A stretch of 64,000 nt of DNA. Origin: Lepidostoma basale. Lineage: Eukaryota; Arthropoda; Insecta; Trichoptera; Lepidostomatidae. The position numbers and the translations under genes are program-made. This document shows, one piece after another, positions 1 through 11,034 of this stretch. Position 1 is the stretch's first letter. Every line of letters starts with the position of its first letter. The stretch spans positions 62,001 through 126,000 of the forward strand of contig JAHDVF020000467.1 in assembly GCA_022606425.2 (NCBI GenBank). The letters are read 5' to 3'. A model generated the notes under the pieces. That model searched no databases, was not told the origin of the DNA, and worked only from the letters and a program-made list of their open reading frames with translations.

Positions 1-162
1 GGAATCATGTTTAGTTTTCACCTTAGAAAGTTTGCTGTTATTTATAATCAACTCTCTAAAATTACGAAAATGCGTATAATATAGTTGAACTTCGTTATCT
101 GACGAATAGTCAATAAATGTTATTAGATCGTCGAGATGTGATCTTACCACTGATAACTTCAT
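1..162 (-). other. Unassigned open frame running off the left edge
   Basis: A minus-strand frame of 54 codons starts with ATG at 162 and is still open at base 1. The peptide begins MKLSVVRSHLDDL and is polar, with no motif I can name. It lies directly beside a retrotransposon relic. Its look (short helical, Asp/Asn-rich) would fit the start of a Pao/Bel-type gag, but that is only an impression. It could equally be chance or an exon of an unrelated gene. Confidence 0.25.
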
Positions 163-167
163 TTTTG

Positions 168-644
168 TCAGTGTTGTTTCTTCTTCACTATCTTCTGGGG
201 AATACTCCTTTTGACGGATTTTAATCGTCTTAGGTGGAAGAAACTAGCGCTGACCATGTTGTTAATTTGGGATTTTAGAGACAGATTTGCGTCAAGATAA
301 ACACCAAGAAGCTTTGTGGAGTTTTTAGGAACGATATCATTGTCAGCTGTTGAAATTGAGGAATGATCGATAAGACGTTGACGCTTTGCGGAAGAAGTCC
401 AGAGAAATTCCGTTTTGGATGGATTTAGTTTAAGTTTGTTTGATGCCATCCATCTGGATATGGCATCAATGCAGTTGACAGTTATTGACGTAAGATGTTT
501 GGTGTCATCAGGGTTGCAGAAAAAATAAAGTTGCTGATCATCAGCATAGCAATGTGAGAGGAGGCCAAAGGATTCTATTATTTTGGCAACGTCATTTGTA
601 AACATGATATGTGAGGATGCCATATGTGAGGATTGGTCGCACAC
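168..644 (-). mobile_element. Non-LTR retrotransposon reverse transcriptase fragment (jockey-like), YADD box
   Basis: This open frame of 158 codons carries the catalytic reverse transcriptase box as CYADDQQLYF, then the downstream segments SRWMASNKLKLNPSKTEFLW and KLLGVYLDANLSLKSQI. This order (YADD, LKLNPSKTE, LGVxLDxxLS) is typical of jockey/CR1-type LINE polymerases. It is truncated on both sides, with no endonuclease domain and no intact C-terminus, so it is a dead 5'-truncated copy. It lies in an intron upstream of the Aven exon that starts at 742. Confidence 0.85.
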
Positions 645-741
645 AGGTCTTATAAATTTATAGGCCGTTATATCCGAAGTCCGTTAAATAGAGGTCTGTT
701 ATATCGAGGTTTTACTGTACTTTGTTTTTAAATTATTACAG

Positions 742-3632
742 ATGTAAGAGATAAAGAAAAACCCCATACCGAAGTAAGGCCACAATTGTCAGATCTGAGG
801 AGTGATAAAGATGAGGTCCTGATACTCGATCGAAAAATAGAAATTCGAAGCAACTGGACCAGATTTGAACTTCCTTTAGATAATTATGATATTGTTGAAG
901 AAAGTGATTCACACGGTGCAGATTTTAATGTAAGCATTATACCTGTATTATAATTATTTTCATTAACATTTTATTACCAATCTTTCCAAATATGTTTCTT
1001 TGCAGTATTTTTTTTGTTATGTAAGAATTTAAAAAAATCTTGTAATTTTCAGAGATTTTATTTATTTATTGGGCATCTCGTTTTAGCTATAATACCAATA
1101 TGGCGGTCATTATTATGATGATCAAATTAAAGTAGTGATATTATATTTATGACATGCATATTGTTATTCCCAAAACCATCGAGAAATGATAAAGACGTTC
1201 GTCATTCCCTCAAAGATTACTCATAAATGCAGGAATTAAAATATTTTTTGTGAGATAAATAGTACTTCTCGCTCATATTTTCGTATGAACGTTCGAGCAA
1301 GAAGTAAAGTGTGCGGCATCTCTTTCATGCACCATCAATAAAGTCTGTAATTTTTTTAATTTTATTATTTACTGATCGTAGTATTTCTTGCTCTCTCTCT
1401 AGGCATCTCTCCACTGCTGAATGTAGGCCTCTTCAAACAATCTCCATTTTCCCCTATCCTGCACGACTCGTTCTTCCTCTTCCTCTAACTGGAATTATGT
1501 TTTCATCCATTCGAATTCGAGATCACAACAGAACCGTCCCACAAGATATTCCTCTCACCTTAATTTTAAAGTTCCTCGCTGTCGCTCAGCTCTAGCCCAA
1601 AAACAATTTCCATTCCGCACGCCCTGTATTTTCAATTGTCTTCCTGAGAATCTCAAATCTATTAATGACATAAAGAAATTTAAACGTGCTCTAACCAAAT
1701 ATATAAAGGGGTCAACCATAGACGTAGAAAATGTTTTTTTCTTTTAGATTTATAAGAGTTTTCCTATCTATCCTAGTTTGTAAATTTATTATCATAACTT
1801 TCCTAGGAATTAATTTTAATTATATCATCATGTTGCGATTACCAATGTTATCATAAGATTACTAACAAATAATAACAAACCGCCATTTTACTAACAATTC
1901 TACTAACATGCTATTTTGATACAGGCCATGCCTAGTGTGCCAACCACAGTTTATAAACCTTTTTTTTTGCCAAATTAATGTATAACATGTCAAAGTAAAA
2001 TAAAAAAATAAATCCCATCTTTTTGTGCTTTTTTGCTACTATTTTGAAATTTATTATTTACGTATTTTGACAAACATTGTTGTAGTTAAAAGGTTAATAA
2101 AAAATATTTTGGAATCGTAGGAACTTCTACAAATGCCAATATCCAGAGGGGGACATTTCCAATTCAGCCATGAAAAAGCTTGGACTGGTTCTAAAAAAAC
2201 TTTACAGTATCGCGATTTATTTACTTTAGACTTGAAATACATTTCTTCAGCACTCTCATGTATTCCTTTCTATGAAAGAAACAGGCTCGATCCATCTCAT
2301 TTCTCAGCTGAACAATTGACGAGAATGAAAAGTACAGCCGAAAAGAACTTAGAAAGGTTTAAAAAGAATTTACCAATTGATAATTCTGTTACCAGTTCGT
2401 TATTAAAAGCCCTAAATGAAAAAGAAAAAGGAATCAATGTGGACAATGACATTATGAAAAGTTTATCAGATGATGAAGACATGGTGGACACTTTCAAAAT
2501 TGAAGTTCTCGAGGAACCAGCAAAAGTTGACGTGGAACCACCCGAAATTGTAGAAAGTATAAGTTCAAAAGTTGACACTAAGAAAAATGAAAATGTAATT
2601 AATATTGATGATGATGAAAAATTCAATGAAATCTTAGGACTGAGTTTAAGGTCCTTACCAAAGCAAGGTTTGTTCTTATATTTATTTTATACAACTATTG
2701 TTTAATATTTCATCAGTATTTTAATGTTAGCTCTTTGATCAATAATTTCACCCATCTTACAAGTTTTATGTTTTTAGGACTAGTTTTGTTTAATTAGATT
2801 ATTGTGAATTTAATGTATTAATTTAACTATTATAAACAAAAGCCTATCCAAATAAGCTAAGATGGCAGTGCATAATGGTGTTCTTGTGCCAACTCTTATG
2901 TATGGAACTGGCAAAAGAAGGATAAAAGTAGAATAAATGCAGTAGAAATGAGATCTCTAAGACAAATGCGTGATAAATCTGTATATCATAGAGTGTCAAA
3001 TGCAAGTATAAGAAGCTAATGTGGTGGGAATGAAAGTGTTATGAAAAAAGTAATGAAAGGGTCATTAAGATGGTTTGGACACATGGAAAGAATGAGTGAA
3101 GACAGAATGCTGAAGATGGTATATGTAAACGACGTGAATAGAGCTAGAAATAGACGAAGACCGAGGAAAACGTGGCACGATCAAATCAATCAAATATTAA
3201 ATGTCAGTCACGTGAGGAGTCGGATAAATGGACATGTGTGCATAACAAGATGTATAAATGTAGAGGACGCGAGAGAAGTATGTCAGGACAGAACAGTGTG
3301 GCGTTCCATTCGTGGATGGTTAGTTAGTTAGTTAGAGTTATTTATGGGCCCGACAGGATATGTAAAAAATATATAAATTTATATGTGTATTTGATTTTGT
3401 TTCTACCATATACATTAGATATCTCTACCGTATCAAATGCTACATAATACACTACCTCTTGCTCATGTGATGAAGATGTGTCTACAGAGGCCTAATATAT
3501 TTTTATTTTATAGAAAACGTTTCCACAACGAAGATTACAAGTATTCCAAGCAGTATACCAAAACCTTTGGATTCTGTTAAACCAGAAGCTGCAGATTTGG
3601 ATAAATGGTTAGATGACTTTTTAGACTCGTAA
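742..3632 (+). CDS. Aven: Cell death regulator Aven homologue, last three coding exons (5' end outside window)
   Basis: Exons are 742-929, 2121-2667 and 3514-3632, joined by GT-AG introns with the frame kept (phases 0 and 1). Acceptors are 'attacag', 'atcgtag' and 'ttttatag'; donors are GTAAGC and GTTTGT. The joined protein reads about 284 residues to a TAA at 3630-3632. I recognise Aven from the order of three conserved blocks: IRSNWTRFELP followed by HGADFN, then GHFQFSHEKAWT with a long helical middle, and the C-terminal signature LDKWLDDFLDS. In vertebrates Aven binds Bcl-xL and Apaf-1 and modulates ATM/ATR signalling. The insect role is less clear. The N-terminal part lies left of the window. 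A polyadenylation-type AATAAA occurs at 3673-3678, about 40 bases after the stop. Intron 2 carries a LINE relic. Confidence 0.85.
1311..1750. mobile_element. Two LINE 3'-end relics in Aven intron
   Basis: About 1400-1480 on the minus strand reads GKWRLFEEAYIQQWRDA then stop, the usual last residues of a lepidopteran non-LTR polymerase. About 1590-1745 on the plus strand reads a second, different C-terminus (FPFRTPCIFNCLPENL, then KKFKRALTKYIKG, stop). Both are 5'-truncated insertions in the first visible Aven intron. Confidence 0.6.
2850..3340 (+). mobile_element. LINE family A 3' fragment inside Aven intron 2
   Basis: Reads the family-A polymerase C-terminus found many times in this window: [13 protein letters not shown], then [14 protein letters not shown], then a frame break, then [15 protein letters not shown] and [15 protein letters not shown]. 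It ends at the family 3' end followed by a (GTTA)n tail at about 3320-3336. It lies in the same orientation as Aven, wholly between exons 2 and 3, and is broken by stops. Confidence 0.85.
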
Positions 3633-3679
3633 CGAAGTAACTTCAGCAAATCCATAAGCATTTTATATTTATAATAAAT

Positions 3680-4060
3680 GTATTAATATATTTTTCTCTT
3701 TTCTCATTTGCTATTACTTGAAAATAATTCAACCTATTGTCCATGATTTGTTTTAAAACTTCGTAATTGCGCCATAAAAGATTTATAGCTAAAGCTAGAA
3801 ATATAATTCATACATAACATAACAAAGTATCATGTTTTGAAAGTGTTACATTAATATTAATTACATATGTACTTACTTTTATGTATTTTTTGATATACAT
3901 ATTTTAATAAAATTGATATTTTTAAATCGGTTTTGTTATTACCTCTCATAATTACTTGGGATTTATCTATTTATGATTGCCACATTTTTATTGTATCTTG
4001 TATTGTAAGGCCAAAATTAAAATACTACCATAATGCAATAATTTAATTCAGTCTTAATTA
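3680..4060. other. AT-rich intergenic stretch, nothing recognised
   Basis: Downstream of the Aven polyadenylation signal. I see no conserved reading frame, RNA gene or clear repeat here. Confidence 0.4.
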
Positions 4061-4063
4061 ATA

Positions 4064-4232
4064 CTAATGAAAACATCTGTTTTCTAGAAGTTTTATTATA
4101 ATTTATGGAAATGACATGTTCAGCCTTTCTAAGGCATTATAAAATGTGACATCTTTGTGACAAGAGAATCGTGTCATTCCCATAAATTGTAAAAAAACTT
4201 CTAGAAAATGCACGTTTTCATTAGTATAATTT
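4064..4232. mobile_element. MITE with long terminal inverted repeats (family M1)
   Basis: The left arm (AATTAATACTAATGAAAACA at its outer end, reading inward through TTTTCTAGAAG) and the right arm (CTTCTAGAAAATG outward to TTTTCATTAGT) are inverted copies of about 60 bases around a short AT-rich centre. The same terminal sequence recurs at 6525-6600, 7495-7575, 28320-28380, 29393-29445, 51985-52030 and 57360-57415. It is therefore a dispersed non-autonomous DNA element with no coding capacity. Confidence 0.7.
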
Positions 4233-4439
4233 TTTTAAGTTGAAGTTTTATATTGTTATTAAAGAAACAATAAATAATTCGGGATTTTTATGATTTAGCC
4301 ATGCCACACACAACTTTGATATTTGTGCCATAAGCAAACATCAGTATTGTTTTATTCAAATTTCTTGATTCAAAATTTTCCAATTTAATGTTGCCAGATT
4401 TAAGACAAGTGTTCTAAAAATAGATGGGGCATTTCTAAT

Positions 4440-5000
4440 AAAATCTAATGATTTTGTTCTTCTTCTCCGGCACTACAAACCTTGGTGGGTCTTAGCCTCC
4501 TCCAAGAACCATCTCCACCCCGTCCTCTCTCTGGCTTCCACCTCTCAGTCTTGCTGCTCCAGGACCCTGCCACGGCACCATCCAACCATCGCAGTCTCGG
4601 CCTGCCGACGCTTCTTCGCCCTACTGGATTGTCATACAACATTCTTTTGGGGAGCCAAATTTCCCATGCAGTGCAAGTGCCCTAGCCAGCGCAGTCTGTT
4701 AATCTTTATAAACTTGACCACGCTGACGTAGAAGTTCCCGATGTAGCATGCAAAATAACTTAGTTGAAGTGAAATAGGGTCATCCACATAGTGAAGAGAA
4801 TGGATGATGGGTGGATCAAACGCACGCTGTAGTGGCGACCAAGAACCGGCCGTAAAGATCAGGGTAAACCGGAAGCAAGAATGTCTGATGACATCAAAAA
4901 TTTGGCAGGTCAATGCCGCAGAGTGACGAGGGATATAGAATTGTGGAAGTCGAGAAGGGATGCATATGTCCAAAACTTGACTTATGTTGAGGGTGGTAAA
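4440..5000. mobile_element. Fragments of two LINE polymerases in opposite orientation
   Basis: On the minus strand 4445-4720 reads INRLRWLGHLHCMG, the late polymerase region, with stops. On the plus strand 4780-5000 reads ARMSDDIKNLAGQCRRVTRD then IELWKSRRDAYVQNL, a second polymerase C-terminus. Two separate 5'-truncated insertions lie end to end. Confidence 0.65.
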
Positions 5001-5009
5001 AGGTTTCTT

Positions 5010-5570
5010 CTTCGTCTTCTTTTTGTCCTGTCACACCTCCGTGGTGCATAGGGCCTCAAGGAACCTTCTCCACTCGACTCTATCGCATGCCTGATGCCTA
5101 AACATCATCCCAAGTGAGACCTGCTACCTTAACCTCGTCCTGCAGGGTTTTTCTCCAGGTGGCTCTAGGTCTGCCTCGCTTTCTTTCCCCCAGAGAACGG
5201 CATTTGACACCGTTTGGGGCCAATAGAATTTGAATATTGAGGCATCTATTTATAAACACTTGGAGTTTACCAATAACATCCAAGGTAGATTTCCAAGTCT
5301 CACATCCATACAGCAGTACGCTTTTAACGCTACTGCTGAATATTTGGAGCTTGAGCTTTCTCGAAATGATACTGGAACGCCATACAGGGTGAAGCGATAG
5401 CGAAAGCTCCCCTTGCATTGTCTAGTCTGCTGGCTACATCTTCCTCCGTACCTCCCGAGCCTGCTATCATACTACCGAGGTAGCAGAAGCTGGTCGTGGT
5501 CACAAGGGGGACACCGTGGAGCAAGATTGGGGTGGAGTCATTTGTGGACACTCGTAGTACCTACGGGTAA
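5010..5570 (-). mobile_element. LINE reverse transcriptase C-terminal fragment
   Basis: Two overlapping frames read TTSFCYLGSMIAGSGGTEED, then a frameshift near 5330-5420, then VKSVLLYGCETWKSTLDVI, RCLNIQIL and KRGRPRATWRKTLQDEVK. This is the YLGS...LLYGCETW...RGRPRxTWR order of a non-LTR polymerase after the catalytic domain. Its sequence differs from family A, so it is a separate lineage. It is dead by frameshift and truncation. Confidence 0.8.
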
Positions 5571-5579
5571 AAGGTTTAA

Positions 5580-6150
5580 AGGAATAAAATAAAACAATTG
5601 TGAATTCTATATATAATATTTATTAATGATACTGTAAAGAAGTTTAGGAATGTTATTTGATGGCACTTTAATACAACTAACCAAAGTATTAAGTGCAAGG
5701 TACTGAATCCGTTATATCTTCTTCTTAGAATCTTTATGGGTCCACCTATGCCGCCGTACATAAGCAAACTAGAATAAAACATTTACTTTTAACTTCTATA
5801 AAGGACACCTGTCAATGAAGGCGCCTGGTAATTACAATATTTTATTATTTGTGTAACTCTCATTATTACAATATACATGCATACTGCTAAAATACATTTA
5901 TAATTTAATACTACATTTTTTAAATATTAATAATATTATACAATAGACCTATAATTTTTTTTACAAAATAATGCATTAAAAACAGATTATTTAACAAATC
6001 AATTTATTTTACACTGTCTTAAATTGAACCATGCCAACAAGTTTACAAAAAAAATTAAATACTGTAAGTTCTTTTTAAAATTATAGCCTCATTATTAAAT
6101 AAACATAGTTTAAAATACACGATCAAAGGGTAATTTCTATGTTTAAAGAA
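5580..6150. other. AT-rich intergenic DNA, no gene seen
   Basis: Very A/T-rich with short homopolymer runs. The few open frames here show no family features. Confidence 0.4.
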
Positions 6151-6159
6151 CAACCCACT

Positions 6160-6480
6160 TGCAATTGGCATATCAAATCAAATCAGACATTACAAACAGG
6201 AAAATGTTTAAGGCATCTATTAAGTAAAGGTAAAATATTATAAAAATACAACAAGGTACCAGGAACGCATTAGAGATGGTTCGACATTAGGAAGACAAGA
6301 TACTTTCTAAAGTCAAGAGTATTTGTCCCCTGAACGTACTTTCACTAACATGAAAGACGTCAATCTCCGAGGAGACCGCGTTCAGCAGACTAATTGCTCT
6401 TCTCACGGATATCTGTTTAAGCATCGTCAACGGATATCTGTTTAAGCATCTCTTCACTCTGTGATTTCAATACATTTTTA
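6160..6480 (-). mobile_element. Jockey-like LINE 3'-end remnant
   Basis: The 'aaatcaaatcagacattacaa' start and the 'ggcatctattaa..aggtaaaata' stretch match the 3' ends seen at 12121-12600 and 47310-47470. The following 'gaagacaagatactttctaaagtcaag' portion is also shared with 12430. It is the reverse complement of the last polymerase codons and 3' UTR. A 22-base piece (cggatatctgtttaagcatc) is tandemly repeated at about 6408-6452. Confidence 0.55.
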
Positions 6481-6515
6481 AATTCAATATCATACATAAA
6501 AATCAAGCCATTGAT

Positions 6516-7580
6516 ACAAATGAACATGTCTGTTTTATGAAAGTTTTACCATATTTTAAGGGAATGACATGTTTCAACTATGGCATTAGGCAAGGCATTA
6601 TCAAATGTGTCTTAGTAAAGGTCCATTTGCACTGGACAGTCATCAGCCGATACTGACACGTCATGATAAAAATAGCCTTGAATCTCACAGATTCGTTATC
6701 ACAAATGCTATAAATAAATCGCCCTTCGGGGGTTGCTGAAGAAAGCATCTACCTACATAAAATTTACGTTTTTCAGGTTTTGTTTCCAGCAGTATACGAT
6801 TCTTTTTTACAGAAACAAACAAACCATCACACCGTTTCACCGCAGAGGTAGGCAGAGAGAATGAACTGCCACACTACTCTATCCTGACATACCTCTCTAG
6901 CTTCCTCCACATTCATACATCGAGTCATACACGCACGTCATTCTTCCGGCTTCTGACATGACCAACCTTTAATATTTTATTAATTTGGTTATGTCATGTT
7001 TTCCTCGGTCTACCTCGACTCCTTACTCCATTTACATTATTAACGTATACTTTTTTAACCACAATTCTTCACCCATGCGCTCCATATGTCCGAACCAACG
7101 CAGCGATCCTTTCATAATTTTGTTCATAATACCTTATTTTGCTCTACATTCCTTCCTAATATCAGCATTTAGGATTCTGTCGTACATCGTTCTACCACAC
7201 ATACGTCTTAGGGACCTCATCTCTACCGCATTTATTCTGCTCTCATATTTCTTCTGCCAGTTCCATTTAACAGTTCTTTTTTACAGAATATCATTTTTAC
7301 CACCATTTAAATTCGCCATGGAGAAGGCGATTATCTCGGAATTTAAATATAATATGAAGGGAATTGGCATTAATTAAAAGTAACAAGACACCATCAAAGC
7401 AAACAAAATGATTATTTGCTCAACGCAAACGCATGACATATCCGACGTATCCGTATCGGCTGATGACGGTCCAGTATAAATATGGATGTTAAGGCGGTAC
7501 ATGTCATTTCCATAAAATATAATAAAACTTCTAGAAAACAGATGTTTTCATCGGTATTGATTAGTGTGGAGTTGATTAGT
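6516..7580. mobile_element. Large M1-type inverted-repeat element carrying a nested LINE
   Basis: The outer M1 arms lie at about 6525-6600 and 7495-7575. Inside them a second inverted pair reads CATCAGCCGATAC near 6640 and GTATCGGCTGATG near 7455. This makes one long inverted-repeat element. Its centre was later invaded by a minus-strand LINE family A fragment at about 6820-7270, whose 3' end (ACCATCACACCGTTTCACC) faces left. Confidence 0.55.
6820..7270 (-). mobile_element. LINE family A 3' fragment
   Basis: The reverse complement of the family-A end reads in order: the 3' tail, 'gcagagagaatgaactgcc', then the coding region for EEARE and for [18 protein letters not shown] residues, broken by stops. 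It is a 5'-truncated dead copy. Confidence 0.7.
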
Positions 7581-7964
7581 ATTGTTCAAGAAACAATAAA
7601 TAAAACCCTTTACAAAGTTATTTTATTAAATTATTATGTTAAAGTTAAAGAAAAAAAACAATTTAGTTGGATTTGATAAGATTTTGAAGACACATTACTT
7701 ATTTATAATTGATTTAGCATTATTTAATTTCAAAACATTTAAATGTTCGTCCAGTTTACAAATAACGGATAATTTGACATTCTTTAATAATTTTTAACAC
7801 ACATTTGGTATAATGTATATTTTATAACATATCTACATACATACATTGATTTTTTAAATACATTCTGATTGATAGTATTGCCATAGAGAAATAATAAAAA
7901 ATGCTCATTTTTACAATTACCAGGACTAGTGGAAAATAAAGTATAAAACATTTGTCTGAATTAA

Positions 7965-8835
7965 GATTTAATTGTATCCCAATAGAGACGAAGATGCAAA
8001 TTATTTGGAAACAGAATATGGTGGTCGAGGCGTTTACAGGACTTATGACATGTCATTGGTTGGGTTAAGTGATCGTTTATGTAATACAACATTCCCCATT
8101 CTGCCCTTCTTACGACCACCACGTCTGACAATTATTTTTGAAAGATGTATATATGCTTCTATGTTGAGAAACATTTCACATATTTAAATTCAATCTACAC
8201 TAACGCCATCTATTTAGATTTATTTATTTATTTATTTATACATGATACACAAATGAGACATTACAAACGAAAAACATTTAGGCGACTCATTTGGACACAA
8301 AACGGTGTTACAAAGATAAGATAAAACAACATGAGACCAAAAAATCATACATATCAGAAGGAATCCAAATATGTCGACGTCAGTGAGGCAGCACTCTTTC
8401 CAGAATTTGTAATATTTTTTTATGAATACTGCCTCACTGACACTGAAAATGTCCAAATCCGAGATGATTAGATTCAGCGTCCGAATTGCTCTTCCTACGG
8501 GCATCACCAAAGGCAGGTTGGTTCTGCGTGACGGAGCAAAGAACAATTGATGTCGGCGTTGTCGCAGGTAGTTATCAGGAACAAAAAGACCTATTTGCTC
8601 CAAAACATAGGGGTTCTCAATAGAGCCCCGAATCAGTTTGAAAAAATGTGTTGGCATTAGATTAGATTAAGGTCGTAAGAAGCGCGGAATGGGGAATGTT
8701 GTATTGCATGAAGGGATCGCTTAATCCAACCAATGACAGGTCATAAGTCGTGTAAACGCCTGGACCACCATATTCTGTTTCCAAATAATTTACATCTTCG
8801 TCTCTATTGAGATACAATTAATTCTTAATGATTGA
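7965..8835. mobile_element. Inverted-repeat element with arms of about 165 bases around a jockey-like LINE
   Basis: 7970-8140 and 8668-8830 are inverted copies of one sequence (outer end ATTGTATCYCAATAGAGACG, inner end AACATTCCCCATTC). The same arm sequence occurs twice in direct orientation at 40205-40380 and 40660-40770. Between the arms lies the LINE fragment of 8232-8657. I cannot tell whether the LINE invaded a foldback element or two copies flank it. Confidence 0.55.
8232..8657 (-). mobile_element. Jockey-like LINE polymerase C-terminus
   Basis: Reads HFFKLIRGSIENPYVLEQIG, RQRRHQLFFAPSRRTNLPLV and [20 protein letters not shown]. This is the domain after the reverse transcriptase in jockey/CR1-type elements, where a short arginine-rich tract precedes a 'PxxRxxRxxN' motif. 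It is preceded at 8219-8240 by a TTTA-repeat, which on the element's strand is its 3' tail. Related fragments lie at 15163-15480, 31850-31990, 53456-53677 and 53830-54070. Confidence 0.75.
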
Positions 8836-9405
8836 CCCGTAATGGGTAAAATCCAGTATTTGTCTACAAGTATTTGTATACATTCAAAACAAGAATTATG
8901 ATTAATACAGAATATATTTTTAAATACATAGTCTAATGAATAGTGATCTAAATATGTAAAAAAAATATTTAAATAAATTGTAAAAATAAAAGATCAATTA
9001 GGCATCATTGAATGCTTTGTTTTATAGTTTACATAGATAAATAACCATTATTACAGATCAATAAAGAAATGCTTAATGTGCTATTTCTGGTGCATGCACC
9101 ATTCCACCATTGATTGTGCCCCAGGTGCAATATATTAAAATAAATCGTGAGGAACACCCTTCCGTAAAATTGATTATAACTACATATATACATAGGGAAT
9201 AATATATAAACTACACCAACTAGTCTACCATAAAAGCTTAATCGAATGCGGCAATACTAAAATAATACTTCCGGAAAAGAAGTAAATTTACAAATGTCAA
9301 GCCGATATTTAAAGTTTTTAACCCTGTGTTGTTGGAATTACATTTTTATTTTTATTTACGCAGAAATCTAAATAATAAAAAAAAAACATTTGTCAGATGT
9401 AACTA
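8836..9405. other. AT-rich intergenic DNA, no gene seen
   Basis: I find no conserved frame or clear repeat, apart from a short stretch at 8840-8880 (reverse complement of 40590-40640) that belongs to the neighbouring inverted-repeat element. Confidence 0.4.
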
Positions 9406-9409
9406 ACTA

Positions 9410-10190
9410 ACTTACCATAACGCCGTTTCTCCGGAGGGGTAGGCAGAGAGGATGGACCGCCATACCATTCTGTCACATACCTCTCTTGCTTCCTCCACAT
9501 TCATATATCGTAACATGCACGTTCGTCGATTTTTTGAGAATTCGAATGTGGCCGCCTTTCAGTATTTGATTAATTTGGTCATGCCGTGCTTTCCTTGGTC
9601 TTCCACAACTTCTCTTTCCACTCACACTGCTTGTATACAACATTTGAATCATTCTTCTCTCGTCCATTCATTCCATATGTCCAAACCATCTGAGGGATCC
9701 TTTTTTAATTTGACTTATGATGCAATCATCTGCCTTACATTTCTTCCTTATTTTGTCATTCAGTATTCTATCATATATCATTTTCCGGCACATCTTCTCA
9801 GTGATCTCATTTCTACGGCATTTATTCTACATTCACAATTTTTTCACCGGCTCCAAGCTTCACTTCCATGCATAAGGGTTGGCGCTAGAACTCCATTATG
9901 CACTGCCATCTTTGCTTGAGTTGAAATATTTATATTTGCAGTGATGACTTTGAGAGCGCCATTAATTTTGTTCCAAGCAACCGACCTTTCTTTCGATATC
10001 TTTCTCCATTTTCCCATCTCATGTAAACATGCTTCCCAGATAGATAAATTCGGTAACTTGCTCCAGTGTCTCAACATTCGCGCTTATGTCACAAATTGTC
10101 ATACTTTCTTCTTTTTCAAATACCATCACTTTAGACTTGGACACATTCATTACAAGTTCACGCTTTTTGCATGCTGCATACATTTGTCAG
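9410..10190 (-). mobile_element. LINE family A, long broken 3' part
   Basis: Read on the minus strand the pieces follow the normal order: [55 protein letters not shown], then frame breaks, [20 protein letters not shown] and [14 protein letters not shown], ending at the family 3' end near 9410. Stops and frameshifts interrupt it in several places, so it is inactive. It is one of the longest family-A copies here. Confidence 0.85.
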
Positions 10191-10402
10191 ATGTTAAAAC
10201 CTTACTAATAAAAAATATAACCTCACTTATAACTATGCATAGTTTTACTTAACTCAAGGGGAGTTGACTTTATAAAATGGTATTTTACGTATGTTGATTA
10301 ATACTGCACGATTCTACGTGCTTTAATATGTAGTAGAAATTGTGACAAAAACTAAATATTATGCTTTTGGATAGTTTTCGTGAACTTAACTGCATCTATT
10401 AA

Positions 10403-11028
10403 CCCTTTCCGGTCCTGTGTCGAATGACATTCGATATCGACTTTATTCCAGTGAGTCCTATGTCGAATGTCATTCGACATTTTTCTTCTTCATCAGTTTA
10501 GTGTCAAAATACAAGCAAACATATTTTTTTCTCGCTCGTATTTAGTGTAGCAGTATACTGGGACGAGGATTCAATGTTTTTTTTTTAACATTGTAATGTA
10601 TAACTTTCAACAATGATACAAAAGTGTTGTTTTAGGGGCTGGCTCGGTACGTGTCACTCGGATGCCCGGCCGCCGGCATCAGTTACACTCGACCCGTACG
10701 CGTGCAAACAACTTAATAATTATTGTTACTGATACTTACTATTATTCTAAAAAATCGAACTCCTCAAAATGCCTAGAATTACAAAAAAACGCGTTGACAA
10801 CAAGTTTGAAAGTAGTGATGAAGAATATTTGAAGGAAGTGAACAGTGAATTCGAACTATTTGTGTATAAAATGTAATAATTAGAGCATTATTCAATACAT
10901 TCAAAATAAATAAATAAAATTAACATAAATATAGTTTTATTAAAAAAAACTTGGATGTATTTTTTACCGTAATTCTGCAAATCTATTGTGGACCTGATAG
11001 AACTTTTTTTTTTGCGGACCGGAAAGGG
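10403..11028 (+). mobile_element. piggyBac-type non-autonomous element flanked by TTAA
   Basis: The ends are CCCTTTCCGGTCC (left) and GGACCGGAAAGGG (right), a 13-base inverted repeat directly flanked on both sides by TTAA. TTAA is the target-site duplication of piggyBac transposons. The left 110 bases carry a repeated palindromic motif (TGTCGAATGWCATTCGA) that may be a transposase-binding subterminal repeat. The interior holds only a short open frame, so it is a deletion derivative of about 626 bp. Confidence 0.85.
10769..10876 (+). pseudogene. Short transposase remnant in the piggyBac-type element
   Basis: A 35-codon frame begins MPRITKKRVDNKFESSDEEY and stops at TAA. A basic start followed by an acidic Ser/Asp/Glu patch is usual at the N-terminus of piggyBac transposases. 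The DDD catalytic core and the cysteine-rich C-terminus are absent. I infer that the frame is what remains after a large internal deletion. Confidence 0.5.
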
Positions 11029-11034
11029 TTAAGT

